Positions 9,039 through 17,757 of a stretch of 64,000 bases of DNA are shown one piece after another (the first letter of the stretch is position 1; each line of letters starts with the position of its first letter). Where the stretch lies: the NCBI RefSeq assembly GCF_000308475.2, contig NZ_BAFT02000103.1:1-64000 (forward strand), given 5' to 3'. This DNA is from Nocardia brasiliensis NBRC 14402. GTDB taxonomy: Bacteria; Actinomycetota; Actinomycetes; Mycobacteriales; Mycobacteriaceae. The notes beneath the pieces were generated by a model. The model was not told the DNA's origin, did not search any database, and saw nothing but the letters and a program-made list of their open reading frames with translations. Both the position numbers and the translations under genes were made by a program.

Positions 9039-10487
9039 TCAGGAGTATCGCGACATGCAGGTGTTCTCGCCGTTGAGCACCCCGGCGCGGAAGGCGTCCA
9101 CCCGCGCGAAGCCGCTCGGGACCGTTTGGCCTTGGACATCGCTGGCCGCCAGGCCGTCGGTGAGCAGACCGGACACCGCTTCGTCGAGATCGCCTGCGGC
9201 GAGGCCGATATCGCCCTGCGAGCTGGGCCGGTTCGGCATCGCGAGCTTGCCGGTGACCACGCCGGACAGGCAGGCGGCCCGCAGGCCGGTCTTCGCTCCG
9301 ACCAGCTGCTGGCCGTGATTCTGCTGCACCGCAAGGGTGTAGCGGGAGATGAAGACGATGTAACCGTTGTAGTCGCCGGTGACCTTCAGCGGCAGCGGAT
9401 CGTCCACGTCCCAGTTGGAGGTGCCGCGCTGGGCGAGCGCGGGGATATCGGTGCCGATGGTGTTCTTCTCCGGGCAGTAGCTGACCGGCTCGGTGGTGGC
9501 GCCGTTGCGGCAGTCGAGTTGGGCGCCGTGGTAGTCGTAGGTCGGGCTCGGCTTGGTCGGCAGCAGTGCGCCGAGGGCCTTGCTGAGCTCGATCAGGTTT
9601 TCCTTGGTGATCGCGTATTCGCCGCGGCCGGTATCGCCCTTGAAGTCCTTGGGCAGGTTGCCGCGCCGCTCGTTGATCTCGTCGATATCGATGCGCTTGC
9701 AGCCCTTGGGCCCGTCGGTGAAACCGACCTGCACTGCGGTCACCCGCTCGAACGCCGAACCGTGCACGCTCTCCGGGTCGTCGGGGTCGGAATCACGGAT
9801 GGCCACGGTGGCGGCGAGCACGGAGTTGAGCCCGTCGGAGGTGTTGATGGTGAAGTGCTTCGACTTGCCCTCGGCGACCGAGCGCATGAACGCGCCCGCA
9901 AAGCAGTCGGCCTGCTGCTCCTTGACGATCACCGGGTCCTTGGCGCCGACCAGCTTGGCCATGGTCTGCACCGCGTGCCCGTATTCGTGCGCGAGCACCA
10001 TGACCACCGCCATTTTGCCGAAGGTCTCCTCCATGGCGGGCAGCAGCACCGACCGGTCCCAGCCGATCGAGTTGTCCAGCCTGCAGTAGGCGGCGTTCAC
10101 CAGGCGATAGGTGGTCTCCTTGCAGAACTCGAGCGAGTCACCGCGCGGCGCCTTCGCGCTCCACGAGATCAACTTGTCGACCGGCTTGAAATCATTGCCC
10201 TCGAACTCGTTGCCGAATTCCGCGCGCCAGTAGGCCTGGATGTCCTCGACGGCGTTGAGGGCGAGCTTGTCCTCGGCGCTGCCGTCCCCGTTGGTGGCGG
10301 TCAGGGTGCTGTCCGGGACACCGGCGCGGGGGCCGTTGGGACCGCTGGTGGTGGGTAGCCCCGCGACCTTGAACGGGTCGTCGTAGATCGAGACGGCGCG
10401 GCCGTCGACCAGCCTGGTGCAGCCCGCGACCAGCACCACAACGATCAGCGCGGCGGTAATGAGCGCCGTCGCATGGGCTTTCGGCAA
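9039..10487 (-). CDS. Putative neutral zinc metallopeptidase, lipoprotein
   Basis: A 482-residue predicted secreted lipoprotein. A hydrophobic segment ends in LVAGC (about residue 22). The zinc-binding motif is HEYGH (in VLAHEYGHAVQ), followed by EQQADCFAGAF, the third-ligand region typical of the putative neutral zinc metallopeptidase family (YpfJ-type). There is no ATG at the right place; TTG at 10487 directly precedes the signal peptide and is preceded by AAGGGGGAG. The open frame extends upstream to 10604, but that would put a charged 39-residue stretch before the signal. The gene is divergent from the FHA-ABC gene. Its substrate is unknown. Confidence 0.8.
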   Translation of the reverse strand: MPKAHATALITAALIVVVLVAGCTRLVDGRAVSIYDDPFKVAGLPTTSGPNGPRAGVPDSTLTATNGDGSAEDKLALNAVEDIQAYWRAEFGNEFEGNDFKPVDKLISWSAKAPRGDSLEFCKETTYRLVNAAYCRLDNSIGWDRSVLLPAMEETFGKMAVVMVLAHEYGHAVQTMAKLVGAKDPVIVKEQQADCFAGAFMRSVAEGKSKHFTINTSDGLNSVLAATVAIRDSDPDDPESVHGSAFERVTAVQVGFTDGPKGCKRIDIDEINERRGNLPKDFKGDTGRGEYAITKENLIELSKALGALLPTKPSPTYDYHGAQLDCRNGATTEPVSYCPEKNTIGTDIPALAQRGTSNWDVDDPLPLKVTGDYNGYIVFISRYTLAVQQNHGQQLVGAKTGLRAACLSGVVTGKLAMPNRPSSQGDIGLAAGDLDEAVSGLLTDGLAASDVQGQTVPSGFARVDAFRAGVLNGENTCMSRYS

Positions 10488-10594
10488 AGCTCCCCCTTGT
10501 CGGCCGGTATCACGTTCACATCGGTCGCCGGATCGGGGCAAGAGGCGCGTCGGGGGCACCGCCGATGTCCGGGTGATGGAATAGTATCCGCTGC

Positions 10595-13102
10595 ATGTCT
10601 TCACCGGGGGCGCAGACCATCACCGTGCGCCATGATGGAAACGAACGAGTATTCGATTCGAGTCAGCCGGTCACCATGGGCCGCGCGCCGGAGGTGACGC
10701 TATTCGTCGACAGCCCGCTGGTTTCGCGGGTCCACGCGACGCTCACCTGGCAGGGTAGCGCCTGGGTGCTCGCGGACAACGGAAGCACCAACGGTGTCTT
10801 CGTGGACGCGCGGCGACTGACCCAGCCGGTGTCGATCGATCGGCCGACGCAGGTGCGCCTCGGCGACGCGATCAGCGGTCCGCTGCTCCATCTGCTGCCC
10901 GCCAATCCACAACCCCCGCAGCGTCCGGCGGGACGTCCGCCGCAGTCGGGGCAGGTGCCGCAGTCGGGCCAGCAGCCGATGGCCGGCCAGCCGCCGATGG
11001 CGGGGCCGCGGCCGGTGCAGCAGTTCCAGCGCCCGGCGTATCAGCCGCCGCAGGACGCGCCCCAGCCGATCAACCCCAACATGACCCACCGGGCGGACAG
11101 CTCGAACATGCCGCCGGTGCGGGCCAGGGCCTCGACCGCGGCGATCGCGCGCGCCGATCGGCTGCCGGCCGGCGGGCTCTCGATCGGCCGCACCACCGAC
11201 AACCAGATCGTCGTCAACGATCCGCTCGCCTCGCGTAAGCACGCGCGCCTCGTCGCCACCGCCGAGGGCCTCACCCTCGAGGACCTCGGCTCGGCGAACG
11301 GCACGTTCGTCAACGGCCACCGGCAGCAGCGGGTGGTGCTGCGCGAGCGCGACATCATCACCGTCGGCAACGTCGACTTCGTGGTCCAGCAGGGCACTTT
11401 GGTGCACCGGCAGAAGCCGGTCGCCGAACAGGGGCTCGCGGTGCACGGTGTCGGGTTCACCGTCGAGGGCAACAAGCAACTGCTCGTCGATGTGAACATG
11501 CAGGCCAGCCGGGGCACGCTGACCGCGTTGATCGGTCCGTCCGGCGCGGGCAAATCCACGCTGTCCCGTTTGATCGCGGGTACCACCCGTCCCTCGGGTG
11601 GTGTGGTCACCTTCGAAGGCCGCAATCTGCATGCCGAATACGAGGCGTTGCGCTCCCGCATCGGCATGGTGCCGCAGGACGACGTGCTGCACCGGCAGCT
11701 CACCGTGCGCCAGGCGCTCGGCTACGCGGCCGAGCTGCGGCTGCCGCCGGACAACAGCAAGGCCGACCGGCAACAGGTGATCGATGGTGTGCTGAAGGAA
11801 CTTTCGCTCACCGAGCACGCCGACACCCGGGTGGACCGGCTCTCCGGCGGCCAGCGCAAACGCGCGTCGGTAGCGCTGGAACTGCTCACCGGTCCGTCGC
11901 TGCTGATCCTGGACGAACCCACCTCGGGTCTGGATCCGGCGCTGGACCGGCAGGTCATGGTGATGCTGCGCGAGCTGGCCGACGCGGGTCGCGTGGTGAT
12001 CGTGGTGACGCACTCGGTCGCGCACCTGGACATGTGCGATCAGGTGCTCTTGCTCGCACCGGGTGGTAAGACCGCCTACTGCGGTAACCCGGCGGGTGTC
12101 GGCGCGGCGCTCGGCACCAGCGACTGGGCCGAGATCTTCGCCAACGTGGCGGCCAACCCGGACCAGGCCTTCGCGGCCTACCGATCCCGGCAGGCGTTCG
12201 CGCCGCCGCCACCGCCGCCACCCCAGCAGTACGGTTCGGTGGGCTCACCCCCGCAATCCAGTGGCGGGAAACAGTTCTCGACGCTCTCGCGCAGACAGAT
12301 CCGGCTGATCCTGGCCGATCGCGGTTATCTGATCTTCCTCATCGTGATGCCGTTCATCCTCGGCGCGCTGTCGCTGGTGGTGCCCGGTAAGGACGGTTTC
12401 CAGCGGGGCGCGCTGAAGGCGCTGCCGGACGGCAGTTTCGTACCACAGGGCGGTGGGGAGACCCAGCAACTACTCGTGGTGCTGATCCTCGGCGCCTGCT
12501 TCATGGGTTCCACGCTCACCGTGCGTGACCTGGTCGGCGAGCGCACCATCTTCCAGCGCGAACGCGCGGTCGGGCTGCTGCCCTCGGCGTATCTGCTGGC
12601 GAAGATCGCGGTGTTCAGTTTCACCGCGCTGCTGCAGTCCGCGGTGCTGGTCGGCATCGTGCTCGCGGGTAAGAAGCGTCCCGGCGAGGGCGCGGTGCTG
12701 GCCTCGGGCAGCGCCGAGCTGTACATCGATATCGCGTTGACCGCGGTGTGCTGTGTCGTTGTCGGACTGCTGCTTTCGTCGCTGGCGAAGTCGAACGAGC
12801 AGGTGATGCCGCTGCTGGTGGTCGCCATCATGTGCCAGCTGGTGATGGCGGGCGGCCTGATCCCGGTCACCGGCCGGGTGGTGCTCGAGCAGGTGTCCTG
12901 GCTGTTCCCGGCTCGCTGGGGTTACGCGACGGGCGCCTCGACAGTGAACATTCGCGAAGTGTTCATCAACGCGCAGCCGGACAAGTTGTGGGAGCACACG
13001 CCGGGCATCTGGGCGCTGGACGTGGGCGTGCTGATCCTGCTCACCGTCGTGCTGGCCGTCATCACCTGGCGGCGACTCCGGCTGAAGAAGTCGGTGGCCT
13101 GA
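10595..13102 (+). CDS. FHA-domain ABC exporter (Rv1747-like)
   Basis: An 835-residue protein with two FHA domains. FHA1 (about 1-90) has MGRAPE, SRVHA and NGSTNG; FHA2 (about 190-265) has GRTTDN, SRKHA and GSANGT. They are joined by a Pro/Gln linker. An ABC ATPase follows (Walker A GPSGAGKST, signature LSGGQRKR, Walker B LLILDEPTSGLD), then an ABC-2 type permease with about six helices. This is the architecture of mycobacterial Rv1747, a phosphorylation-controlled exporter linked to cell-wall lipids. Both FHA cores look intact, so regulation by a Ser/Thr kinase is likely; the kinase at 1949-3493 is a candidate partner by proximity. Confidence 0.92.
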   Translation: MSSPGAQTITVRHDGNERVFDSSQPVTMGRAPEVTLFVDSPLVSRVHATLTWQGSAWVLADNGSTNGVFVDARRLTQPVSIDRPTQVRLGDAISGPLLHLLPANPQPPQRPAGRPPQSGQVPQSGQQPMAGQPPMAGPRPVQQFQRPAYQPPQDAPQPINPNMTHRADSSNMPPVRARASTAAIARADRLPAGGLSIGRTTDNQIVVNDPLASRKHARLVATAEGLTLEDLGSANGTFVNGHRQQRVVLRERDIITVGNVDFVVQQGTLVHRQKPVAEQGLAVHGVGFTVEGNKQLLVDVNMQASRGTLTALIGPSGAGKSTLSRLIAGTTRPSGGVVTFEGRNLHAEYEALRSRIGMVPQDDVLHRQLTVRQALGYAAELRLPPDNSKADRQQVIDGVLKELSLTEHADTRVDRLSGGQRKRASVALELLTGPSLLILDEPTSGLDPALDRQVMVMLRELADAGRVVIVVTHSVAHLDMCDQVLLLAPGGKTAYCGNPAGVGAALGTSDWAEIFANVAANPDQAFAAYRSRQAFAPPPPPPPQQYGSVGSPPQSSGGKQFSTLSRRQIRLILADRGYLIFLIVMPFILGALSLVVPGKDGFQRGALKALPDGSFVPQGGGETQQLLVVLILGACFMGSTLTVRDLVGERTIFQRERAVGLLPSAYLLAKIAVFSFTALLQSAVLVGIVLAGKKRPGEGAVLASGSAELYIDIALTAVCCVVVGLLLSSLAKSNEQVMPLLVVAIMCQLVMAGGLIPVTGRVVLEQVSWLFPARWGYATGASTVNIREVFINAQPDKLWEHTPGIWALDVGVLILLTVVLAVITWRRLRLKKSVA

Positions 13103-13178
13103 TGCCGGTGCGATTTTCCGGCCACTACCGGGGGCTGCGGACAAGAGCGAGCATCTCGGCCGCATACCAGGCACACTT

Positions 13179-15014
13179 ATGCCTGTGACGGTGCGAGTAG
13201 GGGCGGTACATCTCGGCTGGGATGTGGTGTCCGTAGCCGCGGGTGGCGGGGGCACGCCGATCCGCCCGGTGCAGGTGGAGGGTATGTGGACACCGCCCGC
13301 GTATTTGCTGGCGGATTCTTCGGGGCGGTTGCACACCGCCGGGGTGGACCGGCAGCGGCCCGACCTCGGCATGGCGATCGCCGATGTGCGCGACATCCTC
13401 GGCCACCCGCAGATCGTGGTGGCCGGGGCGACCTGGCCCGCGGAGCTGGTGTTCCGGGCTCGGATGTACAACCCGCTGGCCTCGATCGGTAAGCATCTGC
13501 GCGGCAAGCCCGACCTGGTGGCGTTGCCGTTCCCGGACGGCTGGCCGGACGAGAAGGTCGAGGTGTACGCCGCGCTGGTGGAACAGCTCGACGTGATCGT
13601 CGAGCCGCTGCCGGAGAGCATCGCGTTGTCGGGGTACGTGCGTGCGCTCGGTCTGGTGCATCCGCCGGATCAAGCTAGACCGAACGGCATCGGCGCGACC
13701 GGCGTGTACTCCGACGGCCGGACCGTGCTGGTGGTCGCGGTGCACGGCGACGACGAGCAGCCGACCGAATCGGTCGACGTGCCGGTGAGCCCGGAATCCA
13801 TGCGAGACGCCAGGTCCGCGGACAATGTGGTGATCGAGGTGATGGCGGCGGCCCGCCGGATCGGCGCGGACACCTCGACGGTGCTGCTGTCCGGCAATGT
13901 GTGCTTCAACGAGGCCTTGCGGCTGGCTTTCCAGAACCACCTCGGGCACCGGTTGCAGGTCGCCGATCACCCGATGCACGCGCTGGTGCTCGGCGCCGCG
14001 CACCTGCTGGTCACCGATACCGAGATGGACGAACCGGAACCGGGCGGCAGGCATGCCGAGCCCGCGCCGCCGCGCGTCGATCCGACGCAGTACCAGGATC
14101 CGGGTCCGCAGCATCGGGACCAGGCGGGGCATTACCGACCCGAGTCCGCGCCGCCGCAGGCGCCGCCCGGCCAGCGGCAGGCCGGCGCCACCCAGCGGCA
14201 GGCGGAATCGCCTCGGCACCAAGCCGAGTCCGGTCAGCGGCAAGCCGAATCGCCGCAGCGGCAGGCGGAATCGCCCCAGCGGCAAGCCGAGTCCGCGCCG
14301 CGGCGTGCGGATACCGTGCCGCCGCGTCCCGTGCCGCCCGTGCAGTACGGCCCTGGTTATCCGAGCCAGGGCGATCTCGACGCGACCACCCGGCTCTCGC
14401 GCGAGGAAGCCTCGCGCGGACTGCCGCCGAACCTCGCCGAGCTGGGCAGCCGCTTCACCCGGCCGCCGGGGCAGCCCGCCGAGGAGCAGCGCGGTCCGGC
14501 GGGACCGCCGCAGAGCGGGCCGCCGCCCGGGCCGATCCCGCCCGGCGCGCGTTCGTATCAGGCGCCGCAGTCCGACGAGCCGGGGCGGCAGGGCCAGTGG
14601 CGTGAGCCGGGGTCCGAGCCGGACGACGACGAGGACAGACCCCGCAAGGGAAAACTGTGGAACAAGATGAAGGACAACCTGTTCGGCGCGCACACGGTGG
14701 TCGGCGCGGTGGCGCTCGCGGTGGTGGCGCTGCCGGGCAGCGGTGACCGGGTCGAGCTCACGGCGGCGGAGACGACGCTGACCGTGGCACCGGGTCCGGC
14801 GGTCGCGGACCTGATCGCCTGCCCGTTGACGCCGTATGTGACCAATGAGGTCCGTCCCGGCATCGCCGCGGTGCGCGGTCACGCGCCGGGAGCGCCGCGC
14901 ACCGACCGGCGGGCCACCGAACCGGCATGCGAACAGCCGGGCGTCGACACCCTGCGCTACCTGCTGCCCGGCCCGCGGCGGGCGATCGATCCGGGGCCGC
15001 CGGTCGAGATCTGA
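13179..15014 (+). CDS. Type VII secretion-associated protein, Rv3446c-like, repeat-rich
   Basis: A 611-residue protein. Residues about 1-280 look like a degenerate actin/Hsp70-type fold (HLGWD, then a VVLVSGNVCFNEALR-like segment), as in Rv3446c and the protein at 35231-36787. A long disordered region contains six 21-nt tandem repeats encoding QRQAESP. A short hydrophobic stretch (about 510-525) could be a transmembrane helix. The tail after it is short and lacks a recognisable folded domain, whereas I recall a conserved C-terminal domain in the Rv3446c family. It lies directly upstream of rplM, the place Rv3446c holds relative to ESX-4, but no esx pair sits between them here. Confidence 0.65.
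   Translation: MPVTVRVGAVHLGWDVVSVAAGGGGTPIRPVQVEGMWTPPAYLLADSSGRLHTAGVDRQRPDLGMAIADVRDILGHPQIVVAGATWPAELVFRARMYNPLASIGKHLRGKPDLVALPFPDGWPDEKVEVYAALVEQLDVIVEPLPESIALSGYVRALGLVHPPDQARPNGIGATGVYSDGRTVLVVAVHGDDEQPTESVDVPVSPESMRDARSADNVVIEVMAAARRIGADTSTVLLSGNVCFNEALRLAFQNHLGHRLQVADHPMHALVLGAAHLLVTDTEMDEPEPGGRHAEPAPPRVDPTQYQDPGPQHRDQAGHYRPESAPPQAPPGQRQAGATQRQAESPRHQAESGQRQAESPQRQAESPQRQAESAPRRADTVPPRPVPPVQYGPGYPSQGDLDATTRLSREEASRGLPPNLAELGSRFTRPPGQPAEEQRGPAGPPQSGPPPGPIPPGARSYQAPQSDEPGRQGQWREPGSEPDDDEDRPRKGKLWNKMKDNLFGAHTVVGAVALAVVALPGSGDRVELTAAETTLTVAPGPAVADLIACPLTPYVTNEVRPGIAAVRGHAPGAPRTDRRATEPACEQPGVDTLRYLLPGPRRAIDPGPPVEI
14172..14297 (+). repeat. Six tandem 21-nt coding repeats
   Basis: Units start at 14172, 14193, 14214, 14235, 14256 and 14277, based on CAGCGGCAAGCCGAATCGCCG and encoding variants of QRQAESP. 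The frame is kept throughout, so the array varies protein linker length. Confidence 0.85.
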
Positions 15015-15175
15015 CGCGATTTCGGTCCGGCCTGCCCGGACTGGTATCGTGGCTCGTTGGCGTGCGGACGTACCGGGTAACCGGTCGTGCAATCGAGTCC
15101 CGGGTCTCCACCGGCCGCCGGGAGCGTTCGACCACACGCCTGGCCGGCAACACCGACGACAGACAGGGAAGCACT

Positions 15176-15615
15176 GTGCCTACGTACAGCCCCAAGGCTG
15201 GTGACGTGACCCGCAAGTGGTACGTCATCGACGCCACTGACGTAGTGCTCGGCCGTCTCGCCGTCCAGGCAGCGAATCTGCTGCGTGGCAAGACGAAGCC
15301 GACCTACGCACCGAACTTCGATGGTGGCGATTTCGTCATCATCATCAACGCCGACAAGGTTGCCATCAGCGGCAACAAGAAGGCGGACAAGCTGATCCAC
15401 CACCACAGCGGGCACCCGGGCGGCCTCAAGTCGCGCACTGTCGGCCAGGTGTTGGAGAGCCGTCCGGACCGGCTCGTGGAGAAGGCCGTCAAGGGCATGA
15501 TCCCGAAGAACAAGCTCGGCAACGCGATCGCGGGCAAGCTGAAGGTCTACGCGGGCCCCAGCCACCCGCACGCCGCTCAGCAGCCGATTCCGTTCGAGAT
15601 CAAGCAGGTGGCGCA

Positions 15616-15619
<4 letters not shown>
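15176..15619 (+). CDS. rplM: 50S ribosomal protein L13
   Basis: A 147-residue protein with L13 hallmarks: WYVIDATDVVLGRLA at the N-terminus, KLIHHHSGHPGGLK in the middle and GPSHPHAAQQP near the end. It binds 23S rRNA early in large-subunit assembly. GTG at 15176 is the start (VPTYSPKAGD), in line with actinobacterial L13; the frame is open further upstream but out of character. The stop overlaps the rpsI start as GTGA, so the pair is co-translated. Confidence 0.97.
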
Positions 15620-16152
<533 letters not shown>

Positions 16153-16225
16153 TTTTGGCCTCGTCGTCCGCTGCCATCCGGCACCCTTGGAGGTGCCGGG
16201 GGCACAACGGTCGACGGGCAGCTGT

Positions 16226-16267
16226 ACGAGAGCAGGCTTCCAGCAACGGCTGGTTGCCTGCTCTCGT
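16226..16267. terminator. Terminator-like hairpin after rpsI
   Basis: Outer arms ACGAGAGCAGGC and GCCTGCTCTCGT (12 bp, perfect) and inner arms CCAGC and GCTGG around an AACG loop, with symmetric TT bulges. It lies 73 bp after rpsI and about 100 bp before glmM, and probably ends the ribosomal operon. Confidence 0.8.
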
Positions 16268-16369
16268 GCTGTATCACCGTGTGGCGTCTGCGCCTTCGCC
16301 GGTCGCGTACGCCGCCGTCTCCGGACCGCCGGCGCGCGCCGCCGCGGATCCACGATGAGGGGCTGAGGT

Positions 16370-17746
16370 ATGGGACGTTTGTTCGGCACCGACGGAATCC
16401 GTGGGCTGGCCAACGAGTCGTTGAGTCCGGAACTGGCCATGCGAGTTTCGGGTGCGGCCGCACAGATCTTGAGTCGAGGCAAGCAGCGCCCGCTGGCGGT
16501 GCTCGGGCGCGATTCCCGGGCCAGCGGGGAGATGCTGGAGGCCGCGGTGACCGCAGGCCTGACCGCGACCGGTGTGAACGTGCTCCAGGTCGGCGTGCTG
16601 CCAACCCCCGCCGTCGCGTATCTGACCGGTTTGTACGACGCGTGCTTCGGCGTGATGATCTCCGCCTCGCACAACCCCATGCCGGACAACGGCATCAAGA
16701 TTTTCGCCGCGGGCGGGCACAAGCTCGACGACGCGATCGAGGACCGGATCGAGGCCCTGATCACCGAGGACCTGGTGGTGCGCCCGACCGGGGCGAGCAT
16801 CGGCCGGGTGGTCAACGCGGTCGGCGCGAGCGATCACGGGCCCGCGGTGCCCGATCAGTACAGCCTGGCCGGCACGCACGAGCGCTATGTCGAGCACCTG
16901 GTGGCGGCGACGGCGCAGGATCTGTCCGGGCTGACCGTCGTGCTCGACTGCGCGCACGGTGCCGCGTCCGAGGTCGGGCCCGCCGCGTTCCGCGCGGCCG
17001 GGGCGACGGTGATCTCGATCAACGCCGAACCCGACGGTCTCAATATCAATGACGGTTGCGGTTCAACGCATTTGGACTCGATCCAGCAGGCGGTGCGCGA
17101 ACACGGGGCCGACCTCGGCTTGGCGCTCGACGGTGACGCGGACCGCTGCCTCGCGGTCGACGCCGCGGGCCGGATCGTCGACGGGGACGCCATCCTCGCG
17201 GTACTCGCGCTGGCCATGCACGAGGCAGGCGAGCTGGCGCAGCAGACCCTGGTCGGTACCGTGATGAGCAACCTGGGCCTGCACATCGCGATGCGCGCGG
17301 CCGGAATCGCGTTGCGTACCACCGCGGTCGGCGACCGGTATGTGCTGGAGGAACTGCGGCGCGGCGGCTACACCCTCGGCGGCGAACAGTCCGGGCACGT
17401 GATCTTCCCGCAGTTCGGCACCACCGGCGACGGCATTCTCACCGGCCTGAAACTGATGGCCAGGATGGCCACCACGCGGCGCAGCCTCGCCGAGCTGGCC
17501 GCCGTATTGCAGACCGTGCCACAGGTTTTGGTGAACGTGCCGGTCAGCGACAAGTCGCTGGTCGCGACGGCGCCGGAAGTGCGGGAGGCGGTGCAGGAGG
17601 CCGAGCGCATCCTCGGCGACTCCGGCCGAGTCCTGCTGCGCCCCAGCGGAACCGAGGAACTGGTCCGCGTCATGGTGGAAGCCACCGACCCGGCCCAGGC
17701 CAGGCAACTCGCCGACGATCTCGCCAAGCGGGTCGCCTCGGTCTGA
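16370..17746 (+). CDS. glmM: Phosphoglucosamine mutase
   Basis: Converts glucosamine-6-phosphate to glucosamine-1-phosphate on the route to UDP-GlcNAc for peptidoglycan. The 458-residue protein shows GTDGIRG at the N-terminus, the phosphoserine loop SASHNP (S100), the magnesium site DGDADR and the sugar-phosphate motif RPSGTEELVR near the C-terminus. The ATG follows GAGGGGCTGAGGT. It works with glmS, encoded at 23922. Confidence 0.97.
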   Translation: MGRLFGTDGIRGLANESLSPELAMRVSGAAAQILSRGKQRPLAVLGRDSRASGEMLEAAVTAGLTATGVNVLQVGVLPTPAVAYLTGLYDACFGVMISASHNPMPDNGIKIFAAGGHKLDDAIEDRIEALITEDLVVRPTGASIGRVVNAVGASDHGPAVPDQYSLAGTHERYVEHLVAATAQDLSGLTVVLDCAHGAASEVGPAAFRAAGATVISINAEPDGLNINDGCGSTHLDSIQQAVREHGADLGLALDGDADRCLAVDAAGRIVDGDAILAVLALAMHEAGELAQQTLVGTVMSNLGLHIAMRAAGIALRTTAVGDRYVLEELRRGGYTLGGEQSGHVIFPQFGTTGDGILTGLKLMARMATTRRSLAELAAVLQTVPQVLVNVPVSDKSLVATAPEVREAVQEAERILGDSGRVLLRPSGTEELVRVMVEATDPAQARQLADDLAKRVASV

Positions 17747-17757
17747 CCCGTACTCGC

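Noticed and set aside
13125..15137. 670-aa open frame antisense to the Rv3446c-like gene
   Set aside because: Arg/Gly-rich shadow with no ribosome binding site or known domain; the sense frame has conserved segments and a proper start.
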